Shown: positions 28,001 to 36,173, counted from the stretch's first letter. The stretch: 64,000 nt of DNA from Faecalibacterium sp. (GCA_029264955.1 JARHYC010000014.1:1-64000), one strand, 5' to 3'. Made by a program: numbers and translations. Notes: generated by a model from the sequence alone, not told the origin.

Positions 28001-29164
28001 ATAGGTAAACTTATTGTTGCTGCCATCTCTCTTATCATGCCGAATTGCCAGTGCTTCACCATGAGGTTTTGCACTGGGTTGCGGTTCCGGTTTCGGTTCA
28101 GGATTGGGTTCGGGCTGTGGGGCGGTCTCGGTTTTGTACACCTTTGCGTACGAAACCTGCAGACCTTTTCCGGTTTCACCCATACGCACTTTAACGGTAT
28201 GCTTCGTATTTTCCAAACCAGTAACTTTGTATGCAGTGGTCAATTCACCATGACCGCCGGGAACAGTAACCGTTTGAACTTCTTTATCGTCCAGCTGTAC
28301 GCGCTGCGTTTCATCACTTTTCAGCACCATCAGCTCTACACCGGTACCTACAAAAGTAAAGGTATACCAGCACTTTTCGACATCTGCGTAGGTGTCACTC
28401 CAAACCCAGTGTTGGGTCTTAGCTTCGCCTTCTACATTCTTACCACCGTCGTCGGCAACCCAGTCTTTTTCGCCGTTTCCCTTCAACTGTGCGTCTGGGG
28501 CAGCTTCATTTGTATCGGTATAGTAAGTAAAATAGTCTGGCTTTGTATTATCGCGCGCTGTGTCGTCAACGATAACTTCTGCCGGCTGCGGCTCTACTTC
28601 CGGACCAGCATTTTCACCGTAAACCTTGGCATAGCAAACCTGCAGACCCGTTCCCTTACCTTCTGGCAGAGAAACCTTGACTACATGCTCACCAAAGTTC
28701 AAATCTTTCCTTTCATAAAGCACAACCGGAGTATGATCATCTCCAGTAATGTCCTTCGTTTCAGCAGCTTCTTGATCCAGCTGGAACACATTCTGGTCAT
28801 CATTTTTTACACCGTAGATTTGCACACCGGTACCTTTAAACGTAAAGGTATACGTGTGCTTTCCAGCCTCTGCGGGGTTTTGATCCCAGACCCAGTGCTG
28901 GGTCTTTGCTTCTGTACCACCAACGATTTTGTCCTTGGTGTCTTCTGCCCAGCCTTTATGACCTGATTGATCTTTTTCCGCAGAGTAAGTAAAGTAGTGC
29001 TTCTGCGTGTTGTCTGTGACAGTATCATCTACGATGACACCTTCATCGGCAGCAGCACTCGGTGTTTCTGCCTCGCCTGCCGCAAGTACGGTTAACTGCG
29101 TAGGCACTAGAATGGTAAATGCCATTACCAGACTTAGCAGAAACGCACCAGTCCTTTTCAACAT
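22058..29164 (-). CDS. Giant wall-anchored GH123-like / GH33 sialidase enzyme
   Basis: A 2,368-residue surface enzyme. Order: signal peptide (1-29); two about 150-residue repeats (43-190, 197-345) and a related third (365-500); bacterial Ig-like domain (505-585); DUF4091/GH123-like hydrolase (about 590-1105) with the Asp-Glu pair Asp941-Glu942 in YIGVDERG; F5/8-type C domain (about 1185-1325); FIVAR helices (about 1330-1400); GH33 sialidase (about 1405-1890) with RIP at 1434, the following Asp in ASADARW, and Asp boxes SADGGKTW, STDHGESW and TWDGGKTW; unassigned beta domains; InlB-type repeat (about 2220-2283); Pro/Thr-rich wall region; AATGDNT, hydrophobic helix and RKKQVR. The start at 29164 has AGAGGAG; 26 extra in-frame codons upstream do not. 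GH33 frees sialic acid; GH123 frees beta-GalNAc. Both probably act on host glycans. Confidence 0.85.
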   Translation of the reverse strand: MLKRTGAFLLSLVMAFTILVPTQLTVLAAGEAETPSAAADEGVIVDDTVTDNTQKHYFTYSAEKDQSGHKGWAEDTKDKIVGGTEAKTQHWVWDQNPAEAGKHTYTFTFKGTGVQIYGVKNDDQNVFQLDQEAAETKDITGDDHTPVVLYERKDLNFGEHVVKVSLPEGKGTGLQVCYAKVYGENAGPEVEPQPAEVIVDDTARDNTKPDYFTYYTDTNEAAPDAQLKGNGEKDWVADDGGKNVEGEAKTQHWVWSDTYADVEKCWYTFTFVGTGVELMVLKSDETQRVQLDDKEVQTVTVPGGHGELTTAYKVTGLENTKHTVKVRMGETGKGLQVSYAKVYKTETAPQPEPNPEPKPEPQPSAKPHGEALAIRHDKRDGSNNKFTYSDLKDWTISTEHSWSNVGTADKVWYQVDFVGNAIDVYSGKNSPMGMVEYFIDNQSMGKFSLYNSSNINETFIAQFAGLEEGPHTFKAVATGEKATGSSNTLIDAAKAVVYHDPYTVTKATCEKQTLDLKEGQTYELPLTLTPDYASLSDVTFSSDKEAVAKVTAEGDVEAVSVGNANITVCAKNSGAELLQIPVTVAEATIAMGGSIVDADTQYTQERYAEVNKLNKTSEKLTAWRNDKAISEIALVSKDCKLTNVTVTATDLTAADGSTIAASNIETTFIKSTQAWAGAYPGYGGGKKKKDPPPQGNRKESSDILYQSTPMDVPYNAVQPIWVAITVPKDAKAGEYTTTITVTADRLETPLTFTYTLHVQDAVLKDATEFKKSFDIELWQYPYSVAEYYGVKPFSPAHLEILKPHMELYKEMGGHAVTATIVEDAWDGQTYSKEDIHYPSMIRWEKKNGVMTYDYTDFDAWIQFNKENLLDANGNSVVDKIVLYSIAPWHGSFTYWENGVLKTEKYDVHSDNYRKTWSHFLKDLMNHVTEKGWFDECYIGVDERGFCNEAFDVIESVKNKDNKYFKTAGAINDFNGHRNIAMRITDINVGDNCVVGANEASFDAFVKEREEKGLRTTLYTCTEHKPGNFSLSAPVESYWSVINAGEKTAGMLRWAYDAWVEDPLRDTTHNAFEPGDCFLVFPDEKTAEHPVTKSSVRLERMAQGVRDVNKLRQMVDKYPDMQADVDALYRKLSTQAQVIGGGKLLTKAEQTALAQEMNGFRQGIDTLTAKYLDPDAHKGYEYDRVIRKEIDNVKADSETNPASGNDGPAAYAFDGDTNTLWHTSYGSKQPSCPHTITWSVGGAKEIGKIEYMARTSGNNGSWKNFTVEGRNGNGQWFELATVRRASSGNETIVFEPKTVTNLRVRVDESFGSPANTFATAAEIRTFAATAVLTVNGKRQQLRDQYADTRELNVEDYTSDSVAVLEKAQENAKKVIDKDNATDEEIAAAAKALEEAVQGLTVDSSKLAPGAPAGGISKENPFPNAGDEDCITDNIRIPGIITLKNGWLAASADARWNHHGDHGNIDGMFSVSADGGKTWRYTFPQFFNDSVNEFTQLAANLMDPVLVQAEDGTIYLLIDAFPAGSALHGQASYHPSTDSGFVNVNGQQRLAVYKSATNQSNDAYDYYVGDFDPSVTVDTKELAPVIAKNDSSETAKYYVDRWFNLYTADKQIMVCKQLGSDKYVQQNLFYFNADLHVRMATYLWLITSTDHGESWSAPQLLNDQTHYEGASFLGVGPGAGLSFVDAEGTNVIAMPTYANPKGERSNFVYTWDGGKTWKLAPDAPTGTSESCMVQLDEATVRKFVRSGANQVEYIDYTWNPETHEFAIGSLVQVPGTAKTSGNEVSAVRYPKTVNGKPVILVSTATGGNRGHGHIYALNVEADKTMTVLHDYAVSKENNDYHYSSLTVKPDGNIALFYEDSFTGAGFGAGGHSHHKYLNINKEELGLTGTLTSDSYTFELPLYQEVDGSLAPIPTQEALNTLDAAMIRAELRDGKVFYTGLKAGTQTLNYTKNGKNITVTLNVAKDASIKDQNVELEIGEEQKFTVKDTVSYESDPSVVAAKTEPVVEKVISGQTGTDKSYNGAKQPLSDALYTFTKQSGENVYTIQNKAADGQTVYLKLVGGSAGYPSDTTAQNITVGMENGSFTFKGNEQSWLWFWKEGDDHRFDRNSSHKAGNCDFDLFRPAKQGEATSDISGYVKLMSLDEIENGGKYLIAAKAGEEYYVLRPSRSTSNKYDHVLHVIGEEPVTIGYTLTLTGVKGGKAVVVAGDTAYHVTVNGPEPIMHTVVIGGKQFRIADGEKLGTNLPESAEKDGFVFKGWQDEKGNAVTADTVVNRDMTITAIFEPVKVDPTPTPDDTKPMPKPDTNQPTPTPNINKPIPVPETTQTPAPAVSAAPANGAATGDNTNLVLWSLMGILALGGAVVVWRKKQVR

Positions 29165-29647
29165 AATTTCTCCTCTTTCCTTTTGTTTGTGAATGTTCGG
29201 ACAGCGAAAAACAATTTTGTTAGGATTTTCCGAGCAATCCATATTAGTTATAGTATACTACATTCCATATTAGCAATAAAGCATATATGTTTTAATTAAA
29301 GAGAAATAATTTTATCCATGTTGTCCTTTTGAAGGTATTTCTTCTTATTCATTTTTCTTGCTTTCTTTCCTTCCTTCTCCGCAAACCACATTCCCCGAAA
29401 CTATCTGATCAACAATTGTCAAAACAAAAAGATTTTGCTACAATAAAAGCAAGCTTTCAACTCAACTGGACACGTTTTTTTACCACGCATTTTTCTTCTC
29501 CGCTTTGTAAATAAAGCATAGTCCTGCTCGCAAAATCAGCTATAACTCATCGAATAAAGCATCGTGCCACTGCCAAAGTAAGCTCTGCAGTTTGTATATC
29601 CTTACACCTCATTATAAAAATTCATCCTATCACAGAGAGGTATTCAG
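29165..29647. other. Intergenic region with repeat-flanked promoter zone
   Basis: Divergent spacer between the giant enzyme and a small plus-strand gene. The 13-bp motif CATTCCATATTAG (29261-29273) recurs with one change as CAATCCATATTAG (29235-29247), 26 bases apart, on either side of a TATACT-like -10 (minus strand). This layout suits a regulator of the enzyme gene. The remainder is AT-rich with no recognised feature. Confidence 0.5.
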
Positions 29648-29950
29648 ATGAAAAATTATGAACATATCTCACAAATGGAAAACATTCTAACACAGCAAAT
29701 TCAGCAGCTGAATGCGTTGAATCATCTGCTGGATACAATTGATGCGCATAAAGATGCATACGACACGCTGATGCAATACTATTATAGCCATCAGCGTACT
29801 CAAGATTTAGAGGACGATGAAAATCATTTGATTCCAGAAGATTTGCAACGTGGCGTGCTATCTGAAGATGGCATCGATGATTTCTTGTTCGAACGCAGGA
29901 ACACTATCATGCGTATGCTCGAAATTGCAGTTGCAATGATGAAGCAGTAA
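29648..29950 (+). CDS. DUF4298-like small protein
   Basis: A 100-residue, acidic, mostly helical cytoplasmic protein (YEHISQMENILTQQIQQLNAL, YDTLMQYYYSHQR, LEDDENHLIPEDLQRGVLSEDGI). This pattern fits my memory of DUF4298, a family of unknown function common in Firmicutes. GAGAGG lies upstream of the ATG. It is 108 bp before a small lipoprotein gene, possibly a shared transcript. Confidence 0.65.
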   Translation: MKNYEHISQMENILTQQIQQLNALNHLLDTIDAHKDAYDTLMQYYYSHQRTQDLEDDENHLIPEDLQRGVLSEDGIDDFLFERRNTIMRMLEIAVAMMKQ

Positions 29951-30058
29951 AAATCATTCGCAATTCTGTTTCCCAGATGACCTATCCGCCTTACATTCTA
30001 TGCTGGAACATCAAATCAATCTTGATCTGCTCCAGCCGCATTGAAACGGAGTATTTCT

Positions 30059-30586
30059 ATGACACAGCGAAGAAGTAGCTTTCCTCTTTACTTAATCTTG
30101 ATGATTTTCTGTGGGCTAGCACTATCCGGCTGTTCTCGTGCGAAAGATGCGCGCTCTTATATCTTCCACGATGTTTACGTTGGTGCAGAGTTCTTGATTG
30201 ACAGCCATAAAAACAGTACCACCTGCGAGGATATTTTTCTAAATGCGGATGGTTCCCTGACGTTAACTTTGACCGAAGCACAGCGGAAACAATGGGCAGA
30301 CCCAAGACAAATAGAACACATGCTAGTTCTGATGAAACAATTGGGCGTCGATGTTGTTTATTCCGACGATTATACAAAATTGCACATTTCCGCTCCCGAT
30401 GGCGTAGCCAATGCTGCCACACCTATGCTCTCCAATTTTGCATGGTTTGCCGAACTCTATCAAATCCTAAATGGTAGCGAGAGCTGGTCCTTAGAGGTAA
30501 CTGTAATCAATTGCGATACAGGGGAAACTATACAGCAGCTCCATCTGCCAGAAGACGCGTTAGACTGGAGTTTTCTTGCATCATGA
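30059..30586 (+). CDS. Small lipoprotein of unknown function
   Basis: A 175-residue lipoprotein: hydrophobic signal ending in LALSGCSR, a clear lipobox. The mature part (IFHDVYVGAEFLIDSHKN, MLVLMKQLGVDVVYSDDYTKL, WSLEVTVINCDTGETIQQL) is not recognised. ATG at 30059 with ACGGAG upstream is chosen over an in-frame TTG at 30041. A strong terminator follows. Confidence 0.6.
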   Translation: MTQRRSSFPLYLILMIFCGLALSGCSRAKDARSYIFHDVYVGAEFLIDSHKNSTTCEDIFLNADGSLTLTLTEAQRKQWADPRQIEHMLVLMKQLGVDVVYSDDYTKLHISAPDGVANAATPMLSNFAWFAELYQILNGSESWSLEVTVINCDTGETIQQLHLPEDALDWSFLAS

Positions 30587-30590
30587 TATA

Positions 30591-30645
30591 AAAACACCGC
30601 ATTCTTCGGCGTGCTTGCGCAAACCGATCCATGCGGTGTTTTTTC
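30591..30645 (+). terminator. Intrinsic terminator
   Basis: AAAACACCGCAT and ATGCGGTGTTTT arms with a long loop, then a T run, just after the lipoprotein gene. Confidence 0.85.
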
Positions 30646-30719
30646 GTAGTTCAAAATAAGTTCTGTTTTTCTCCGAAGCGAAACATATATTATATCAATA
30701 TCAACTTTTCCAACAAGGC

Positions 30720-31505
30720 TCAAGCAATCCACTTTTCTTTATGTGCCGCCCGATACTGCGCTGGTGTCACACCATAAATTTCTTTAAACTGCTGTGTCAA
30801 TTTACTTTGACTGCAATAATTCAAATGCGCAGAAATTTCCGCCACCTTTAAACTTGTATTCATCAAAAAATAAACGACAAGCTTTAATTTTTGTATGTGA
30901 AAATATTGAATTGCACCCATACCCAGCTCTTTTCTAAACAAATCCGAAATGTAATTGGGCGAGAGATGGCACACTTGACTCAGCTCCGCCAGAGTGACCT
31001 TTGTATACAGATGTTGCAGCATATAGTCACAGCACTGCCGTACCGGCAAACTCAGGGTTTCTGTATCATGGTTGTGCACTATGCCGCAAAAGCTAAGAAA
31101 AACCTCTTTATAAAAAGATTCCAACTGATCATCTTGTACGATGTGCTCAATCTGTTGGATATAGCTGTCACTGAGTGCCAATGCAATACTTTCTGGCACA
31201 CCACCGTTAATGGCTCCACGAGAGGCCAATGTTACCGCAATGACACCCAAATATTGCAGCTGCTTGATATGATTTTGGGAAAGTGTACCTATGTGCGGAT
31301 TTTGTTGAAATTCCGGTCCACTCTGCAGCAGCTCATTAAGTAGCGTTAAATTTCCCATCTGGATGCACCCGATTACGGCCTTCTCACTTCTTTGTCTATC
31401 CAAGTAAGGAATATGCATTTCTGCGGTATTCTCCAGCCCTTCCTCCACAATATTCTTCGCTTGATCGATCACAGTGTCCAATAACTCATTTTGTGATAAT
31501 GTCAT
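30720..31505 (-). CDS. AraC-family regulator of the sugar symporter/GH3 genes
   Basis: A 261-residue activator. The C-terminal double HTH is clear: VTLAELSQVCHLSPNYISDLFRKELG and LKVAEISAHLNYCSQSKLTQQFKEIYGVTPAQYR. The N-terminal 160 residues, the effector part, have no recognised motif. The start at 31505 follows GGAGG; a reading seven residues longer is less likely. It is divergent from the symporter gene, 210 bp apart, so it probably senses a glycoside and activates that operon. Confidence 0.88.
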   Translation of the reverse strand: MTLSQNELLDTVIDQAKNIVEEGLENTAEMHIPYLDRQRSEKAVIGCIQMGNLTLLNELLQSGPEFQQNPHIGTLSQNHIKQLQYLGVIAVTLASRGAINGGVPESIALALSDSYIQQIEHIVQDDQLESFYKEVFLSFCGIVHNHDTETLSLPVRQCCDYMLQHLYTKVTLAELSQVCHLSPNYISDLFRKELGMGAIQYFHIQKLKLVVYFLMNTSLKVAEISAHLNYCSQSKLTQQFKEIYGVTPAQYRAAHKEKWIA

Positions 31506-31614
31506 CTTAGATCCTCCATTCATCACGGATTTTTCTTAGATTTGTATTTTAGGATAAGAATCAGTAAATTAGTATATACAGTATATAGCAATATTGATAA
31601 TATAGCAACAAGAA

Positions 31615-31652
31615 GTGACGAAATACTATTTATATAGCATAATATTTGTCAC
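31615..31652. promoter_or_regulatory. Inverted repeat between AraC and symporter genes
   Basis: GTGACGAAATA at 31615 and its imperfect complement ATATTTGTCAC ending at 31652 flank a very AT-rich core. Candidate AraC-regulator site for the divergent pair. Confidence 0.35.
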
Positions 31653-31715
31653 AAGTAACGCATCGTATAGACTAAAATCAAAATCACAGAATGAAAAAAT
31701 TGAAGGAGGATTCTT

Positions 31716-33104
31716 ATGCACACCACTGCTACAAAAAACAAAGGCATGGTAACCGGAATTGAAAAAGCAAGTTATGGGTTGTACTTCTTGGGTCAGAATA
31801 TTTTTTATATGCTGATTTTCATGTACATGAACACCTACTTTACAGATGTAGGTATCTCTGCGCTAGCCGTAGCTGGGCTTGCGCTGGTTGTTAAAGTTTG
31901 GGACGCTGTCAACGATCCTATTTTCGGCGGACTGATTGACCGTATCCATTTTAAAAAAGGTAAATTCCTGCCTTGGCTTCGTATTTCTTTAGTTGGCATT
32001 CCAGTAGCAACCTGCCTATTGTTTGCCATTCCCTCTGGGGCTTCGCAGGGAGTAAAAATCGCCTGGGCTTGTGTAGCTTATGTACTGTGGGACACCGCTT
32101 ATACCATTTGTGATGTGCCAATCTTTGGTCTGGTTACAACTATCACATCGGTACAACAGGAACGCACTACCTTGAATGCCATCGGCCGTGTTTGCGCCAT
32201 GATCGCTGCTATGACAGTCATGGTAGTGATTCCCACCTTCCGCTCTATGCTGGGTGGATGGACGAGTACCGTAATTATGTTGTCCGTCATCGGTGCAGTC
32301 ACTATGCTGCCGATTTGCTTAAGTGCAAAGGAGCGCGTGGCCCCCACAGCAGATGAAGAAAATCCTGTTGGGTTGAAAGAGATGTTCCGCTACATGAAGG
32401 GCAACAAGTATCTGCTGATTTTTTACATCTCCATGCTGATGATTGGATCACTGAACATCGCTTCCAATCTGGGAATGTATATCGCTCGTTACTGCTTGGG
32501 TAACGAAGCTGTTCAAGGGTTGCTTGGTATTCTTGGTCTTCTTCCCAGCATTCTGATTGGCATGTTTATCCCCGCATTGACAAAAAAAATTGATAAATTC
32601 AAATTATACTATTGGGGCGTTGCACTGACTATGGTTTTAACTGTCGTAAAGTTTTTCGTTGGGTACAAGAACTTTACCGGATTTTTGGTAATGAGTGTCT
32701 TGATTGCGCTTCCTGTTGGTTTGACTACCACTTTGAGCTTTATGTTTACTCCTGACTGTGCAGAATATGGCCGCTATAAGAGCGGTATCGCTGCCCCCGG
32801 CATCACCTTTGCAACGCAAACGTTCTTTGTAAAACTACAATCAGCACTGGTTGTTGTCTTCGGTTCCTCTATGCTCGCCGCCATCGGCTTTGTGGAGGGC
32901 GAAGGTGCAGTGCAGGCCGCTGATTTTGCTGATAAACTTTGGCTTGTTTCCACACTGCTCCCCGTTGTTGGTATGGTGATTGCACTCATTCTTCTGCGCA
33001 AATATAAACTCAATGACCACGATGTAGAACTCATGGCAAAGTGCAATTCTGGCGAAATCACCCGTGAACAAGCCATTGCACAAATGCGCAACACCTATGA
33101 ATAA
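31716..33104 (+). CDS. GPH-family (MelB-like) sugar:cation symporter
   Basis: A 462-residue transporter with 12 helices. The MelB cation-site motif reads VVKVWDAVNDPIFGGLIDR near residue 62, followed by GKFLPWLR, and the second-half motif LSFMFTPDCAEYGRYKSG near 335 is also diagnostic. It imports an oligosaccharide or glycoside with H+ or Na+. Immediately downstream, 16 bp away, lies a GH3 glycosidase that lacks a signal peptide, so the imported sugar is probably a beta-glucoside or beta-xyloside cleaved inside the cell. AAGGAGG precedes the ATG. Confidence 0.92.
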   Translation: MHTTATKNKGMVTGIEKASYGLYFLGQNIFYMLIFMYMNTYFTDVGISALAVAGLALVVKVWDAVNDPIFGGLIDRIHFKKGKFLPWLRISLVGIPVATCLLFAIPSGASQGVKIAWACVAYVLWDTAYTICDVPIFGLVTTITSVQQERTTLNAIGRVCAMIAAMTVMVVIPTFRSMLGGWTSTVIMLSVIGAVTMLPICLSAKERVAPTADEENPVGLKEMFRYMKGNKYLLIFYISMLMIGSLNIASNLGMYIARYCLGNEAVQGLLGILGLLPSILIGMFIPALTKKIDKFKLYYWGVALTMVLTVVKFFVGYKNFTGFLVMSVLIALPVGLTTTLSFMFTPDCAEYGRYKSGIAAPGITFATQTFFVKLQSALVVVFGSSMLAAIGFVEGEGAVQAADFADKLWLVSTLLPVVGMVIALILLRKYKLNDHDVELMAKCNSGEITREQAIAQMRNTYE

Positions 33105-33120
33105 CAGAAAGGATCTTATG

Positions 33121-35388
33121 ATGAAACGTGATTTACATGCTTTGATTTCCCAAATGACATTAGAGGAAAAGGCTAGCCTGTGCTCTGGCGCAAGCTTTTG
33201 GTTTACTAAACCGATCGATCGGCTCGGCATTCCCGCGGTTATGATGACAGATGGCCCTCATGGCCTGCGCAAGCAATCCACAAATGCGGACCATTTAGGA
33301 ATCAACGACAGCGTTGTCGCAGTTTGCTTCCCCGCTGCTTGTGCAACCGCATCTAGCTTTGATACTGAGCTCATGACCAAATTGGGCGAAACACTAGGAA
33401 ACGAGTGTCAAGCCGAAGATATCAGTATTCTGCTGGGACCTGCTGTCAACATTAAACGCAGCCCCCTCTGTGGCCGAAATTTTGAGTATATGTCTGAAGA
33501 CCCCTATTTGACAGGACAGCTGGCAACCGCCTACATTAACGGTGTACAAAGTCAGCATGTTGGCACCAGCATTAAGCACTTTGCAGCCAACAATCAGGAG
33601 TTCAACCGCATGAGCTGTTCCTCTGAAGTTTCTGAACGTGCGCTGCGCGAAATTTATCTATCCGGCTTCGAGCAGGCTGTAAAAGCAGCACAACCTAAAA
33701 CTGTTATGTGCAGCTATAATAAAATCAATGGCACCTACGCCTCCGAAAATGAATGGCTGCTAACCAAGGTTCTGCGTGACGATTGGGGCTTTAAGGGATA
33801 TGTCGTTACCGACTGGGGCGCTGTATCAGACCGTGTTAAGGGTATTCAAGCAGGATTAGACCTAGAAATGCCTGCTTCCAATGGTATCAACGATGCAAAA
33901 ATTGTAGATGCCGTAAAACAAGGTCATCTGGATGAACGCGTTTTAGACTGCACTGTCGAGCGTCTACTGCAAGTTCTATACAGCTATGTAGACAACCGTA
34001 ATCCCCATGCCGTGTTTGATCGAGATGCAGACCATCGCACCGCTGTAGAAATGGCAGCCGAGTGTGCTGTTTTGCTGGAAAACAACGGAATTTTGCCTCT
34101 TCACAAAAACACAAAAGCAGCCTACATTGGCAGTTTTGCTGCTACCCCTCGTTATCAGGGCGGCGGTTCCAGCCATATCAACCCCAGTAAAGTAACCTCC
34201 GCTTTGGAAACTGCGCAGACAAAAGGCCGTGACATTACTTTTGTTCCCGCCTTCTCTGCGGAGAAAGACGCACTGCTGGATCATGGATTGGAAGATGCTG
34301 TAGCTGCTGCCAAGGAAGCACAGGTTGCTGTAATTTTTGCCGGGCTCCCCGATTCCTTTGAATCTGAAGGATATGACCGCAAGCACATGGATCTTCCTGC
34401 TGCGCAAAACGAACTGATTGCTGCCGTTGCTGCTGTACAACCCAATACCATCGTCGTGCTGCACAATGGCTCACCTGTTGTATGCCCGTGGGCGAATCAG
34501 GTTGCTGCCATTTTGGAGATGTACTTGGGTGGCCAAGGCGTTGGTGAAGCCTGTGACCAGCTGCTGTGGGGCGAAGCAAATCCTTGCGGTCGCCTTGCCG
34601 AAACGTTCCCGCTGCGATTGCAAGATACTCCTTGCTATCTAAACTTTCCTGGTGATGGCAAAAAGGTTCATTATGCAGAGGATGTCTATGTGGGTTATCG
34701 CTACTATGACTCGAAAGAAATTCCTGTACGTTGGGCCTTTGGGCACGGCATGAGCTATACCAGCTTTGCATACAGTAATCTCACTTTGTCCTCCAGTGAC
34801 TTGGATGATACATCAACATTGACTGTCCATGTTGATGTTACGAATACCGGCGCTGTTGCCGGCAAGGAGGTTGTGCAGCTGTACGTCCATGATCTCACCC
34901 ATACGGCCAACCGCCCATACAAAGAACTGAAAGGTTTCTCAAAAGTATTCTTACAGCCTGGTGAAACAAAAACCGTTACCTTACAGCTCACCGCGCGCGA
35001 TTTCAGTTACTGGGCTGAGGATTTGGGTGACTGGTTCACACCGTCCGGAAGCTATCAGATTTTGATTGGTCATGCCAGCGATGAAATTCTATTGACTGAA
35101 CCAATCCAATTTACTACAAAGAAACTTTTGCCGTTAAATATCTCCATGTCCACCACAATGGGCGAATTATTGAAGGATCCCCGAACTGCTCCTGTAATCC
35201 AGCAAATGCTAGCAGAAACTTCTTCCGGTGCCGCTGGTAACATGATGAATAGTGAAGATCCCTCTACCCGCGCTATGGCACAGGCCATGTTCTTTGGCCT
35301 GCCACTGAAGTCACTGGCTTCTTTTGGTATGACAACACCGGAGCAGCTCAACAATTTGATTTCTGCACTGAATCAAGTCTTGCAGTAA
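33121..35388 (+). CDS. GH3 beta-glucosidase/xylosidase with fibronectin-III-like domain
   Basis: A 755-residue cytoplasmic GH3 enzyme. DGPHGLR (44), IKHFAANNQE with Lys152-His153, and YVVTDWG with nucleophile Asp231 define the active site. The alpha/beta domain follows, then a fibronectin-III-like domain (VTNTGAVAGKEVVQLYVHD, LQPGETKTVTLQL), then about 80 extra residues rich in Met and Ala of unknown role. The ATG at 33121 is 7 bases after AAAGGA; ATG at 33118 is also possible. Forms an operon with the MelB-like symporter and is probably induced through the divergent AraC protein. Confidence 0.92.
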   Translation: MKRDLHALISQMTLEEKASLCSGASFWFTKPIDRLGIPAVMMTDGPHGLRKQSTNADHLGINDSVVAVCFPAACATASSFDTELMTKLGETLGNECQAEDISILLGPAVNIKRSPLCGRNFEYMSEDPYLTGQLATAYINGVQSQHVGTSIKHFAANNQEFNRMSCSSEVSERALREIYLSGFEQAVKAAQPKTVMCSYNKINGTYASENEWLLTKVLRDDWGFKGYVVTDWGAVSDRVKGIQAGLDLEMPASNGINDAKIVDAVKQGHLDERVLDCTVERLLQVLYSYVDNRNPHAVFDRDADHRTAVEMAAECAVLLENNGILPLHKNTKAAYIGSFAATPRYQGGGSSHINPSKVTSALETAQTKGRDITFVPAFSAEKDALLDHGLEDAVAAAKEAQVAVIFAGLPDSFESEGYDRKHMDLPAAQNELIAAVAAVQPNTIVVLHNGSPVVCPWANQVAAILEMYLGGQGVGEACDQLLWGEANPCGRLAETFPLRLQDTPCYLNFPGDGKKVHYAEDVYVGYRYYDSKEIPVRWAFGHGMSYTSFAYSNLTLSSSDLDDTSTLTVHVDVTNTGAVAGKEVVQLYVHDLTHTANRPYKELKGFSKVFLQPGETKTVTLQLTARDFSYWAEDLGDWFTPSGSYQILIGHASDEILLTEPIQFTTKKLLPLNISMSTTMGELLKDPRTAPVIQQMLAETSSGAAGNMMNSEDPSTRAMAQAMFFGLPLKSLASFGMTTPEQLNNLISALNQVLQ

Positions 35389-35497
35389 ACGACTACTGAC
35401 CAATCGGGAAGTTTTCTGTCTCATTCATTTATCACTTTAGACGAGCCTTCCGGTACAGAAAAGGACATGTAACCCAGCCCATACAATCCTATAAAGT

Positions 35498-35531
35498 AAA
35501 GAGCAGAAGCGATGCATCGCTTCTGCTCTTT
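35498..35531. terminator. Bidirectional intrinsic terminator
   Basis: A 34-bp perfect palindrome (AAAGAGCAGAAGCGATGCA half) with T runs on both sides, between the convergent GH3 gene and the pilus operon. Confidence 0.92.
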
Positions 35532-35534
35532 GTT

Positions 35535-36173
35535 TTATTTAGTGTACTGTTCAACATCACACCATTTTTTTGCAGCTAAAACCGCTAATATGCCAAAACC
35601 GCTTAGCACCAATCCTAGATAAAGCATTCCGCTTCCAGGATCTCCCGTTTTGGTTGGTCCAGACATATTAGTGTCTGCCTGTGCCTGCACCCGATAGGTA
35701 TGCTGATACCGGATTTCTTCGCATTTTTCCTGTTTTCCATTTTCCACAATCACCTGCGCAGTCAGTCGATCTTTTTCATTTTGTACAAAAATGGTTATCG
35801 TATAACAGGTCTTATCATAGCTACATTCCCCGCTATCTTTGTTCTTGACTGAGAGCGTATATGTATATATCCCTCCATGCTCAAAAGAAAGTGGAATGTC
35901 AAACTGCTTTTGCGTACCTTGTATTGCGAATGCATACTGCCCGTTCTTGCTTTTTTCTGGCATTGGCGCATTTTCACTTACTGCCGCAAATATATAATCC
36001 ACCGTTTGATCAACCGGAAGTGATGCTGTGTTTTCTACCATGAAAATCTGCTGAATCGGCAAGGAAACCTGAAGTGCATCCCCCGAGGCATATGCCCTCC
36101 TAACGGGAAACAACAACACTCCTATTAGGAACACTCCGCACCACAATAACTTTTTGTACCTATTCTGATTCAT
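35535..36173 (-). CDS. FctB-like minor/basal pilin
   Basis: A 212-residue exported pilin. Signal peptide 1-30, then a single pilin domain of the FctA/Spy0128 type (FAAVSENAPMPEK, GIYTYTLSVKNKDSGECSYDKTCYTITIFVQ), then a short linker with PTKTGDPG, a hydrophobic helix and KKW: a variant sorting signal. As the last gene, after the sortase, it takes the place of FctB, the basal pilin that ties the fibre to the wall in streptococcal FCT pili. Overlaps the sortase gene by 4 bp. The assignment to FctB rests on order and size. Confidence 0.75.
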   Translation of the reverse strand: MNQNRYKKLLWCGVFLIGVLLFPVRRAYASGDALQVSLPIQQIFMVENTASLPVDQTVDYIFAAVSENAPMPEKSKNGQYAFAIQGTQKQFDIPLSFEHGGIYTYTLSVKNKDSGECSYDKTCYTITIFVQNEKDRLTAQVIVENGKQEKCEEIRYQHTYRVQAQADTNMSGPTKTGDPGSGMLYLGLVLSGFGILAVLAAKKWCDVEQYTK

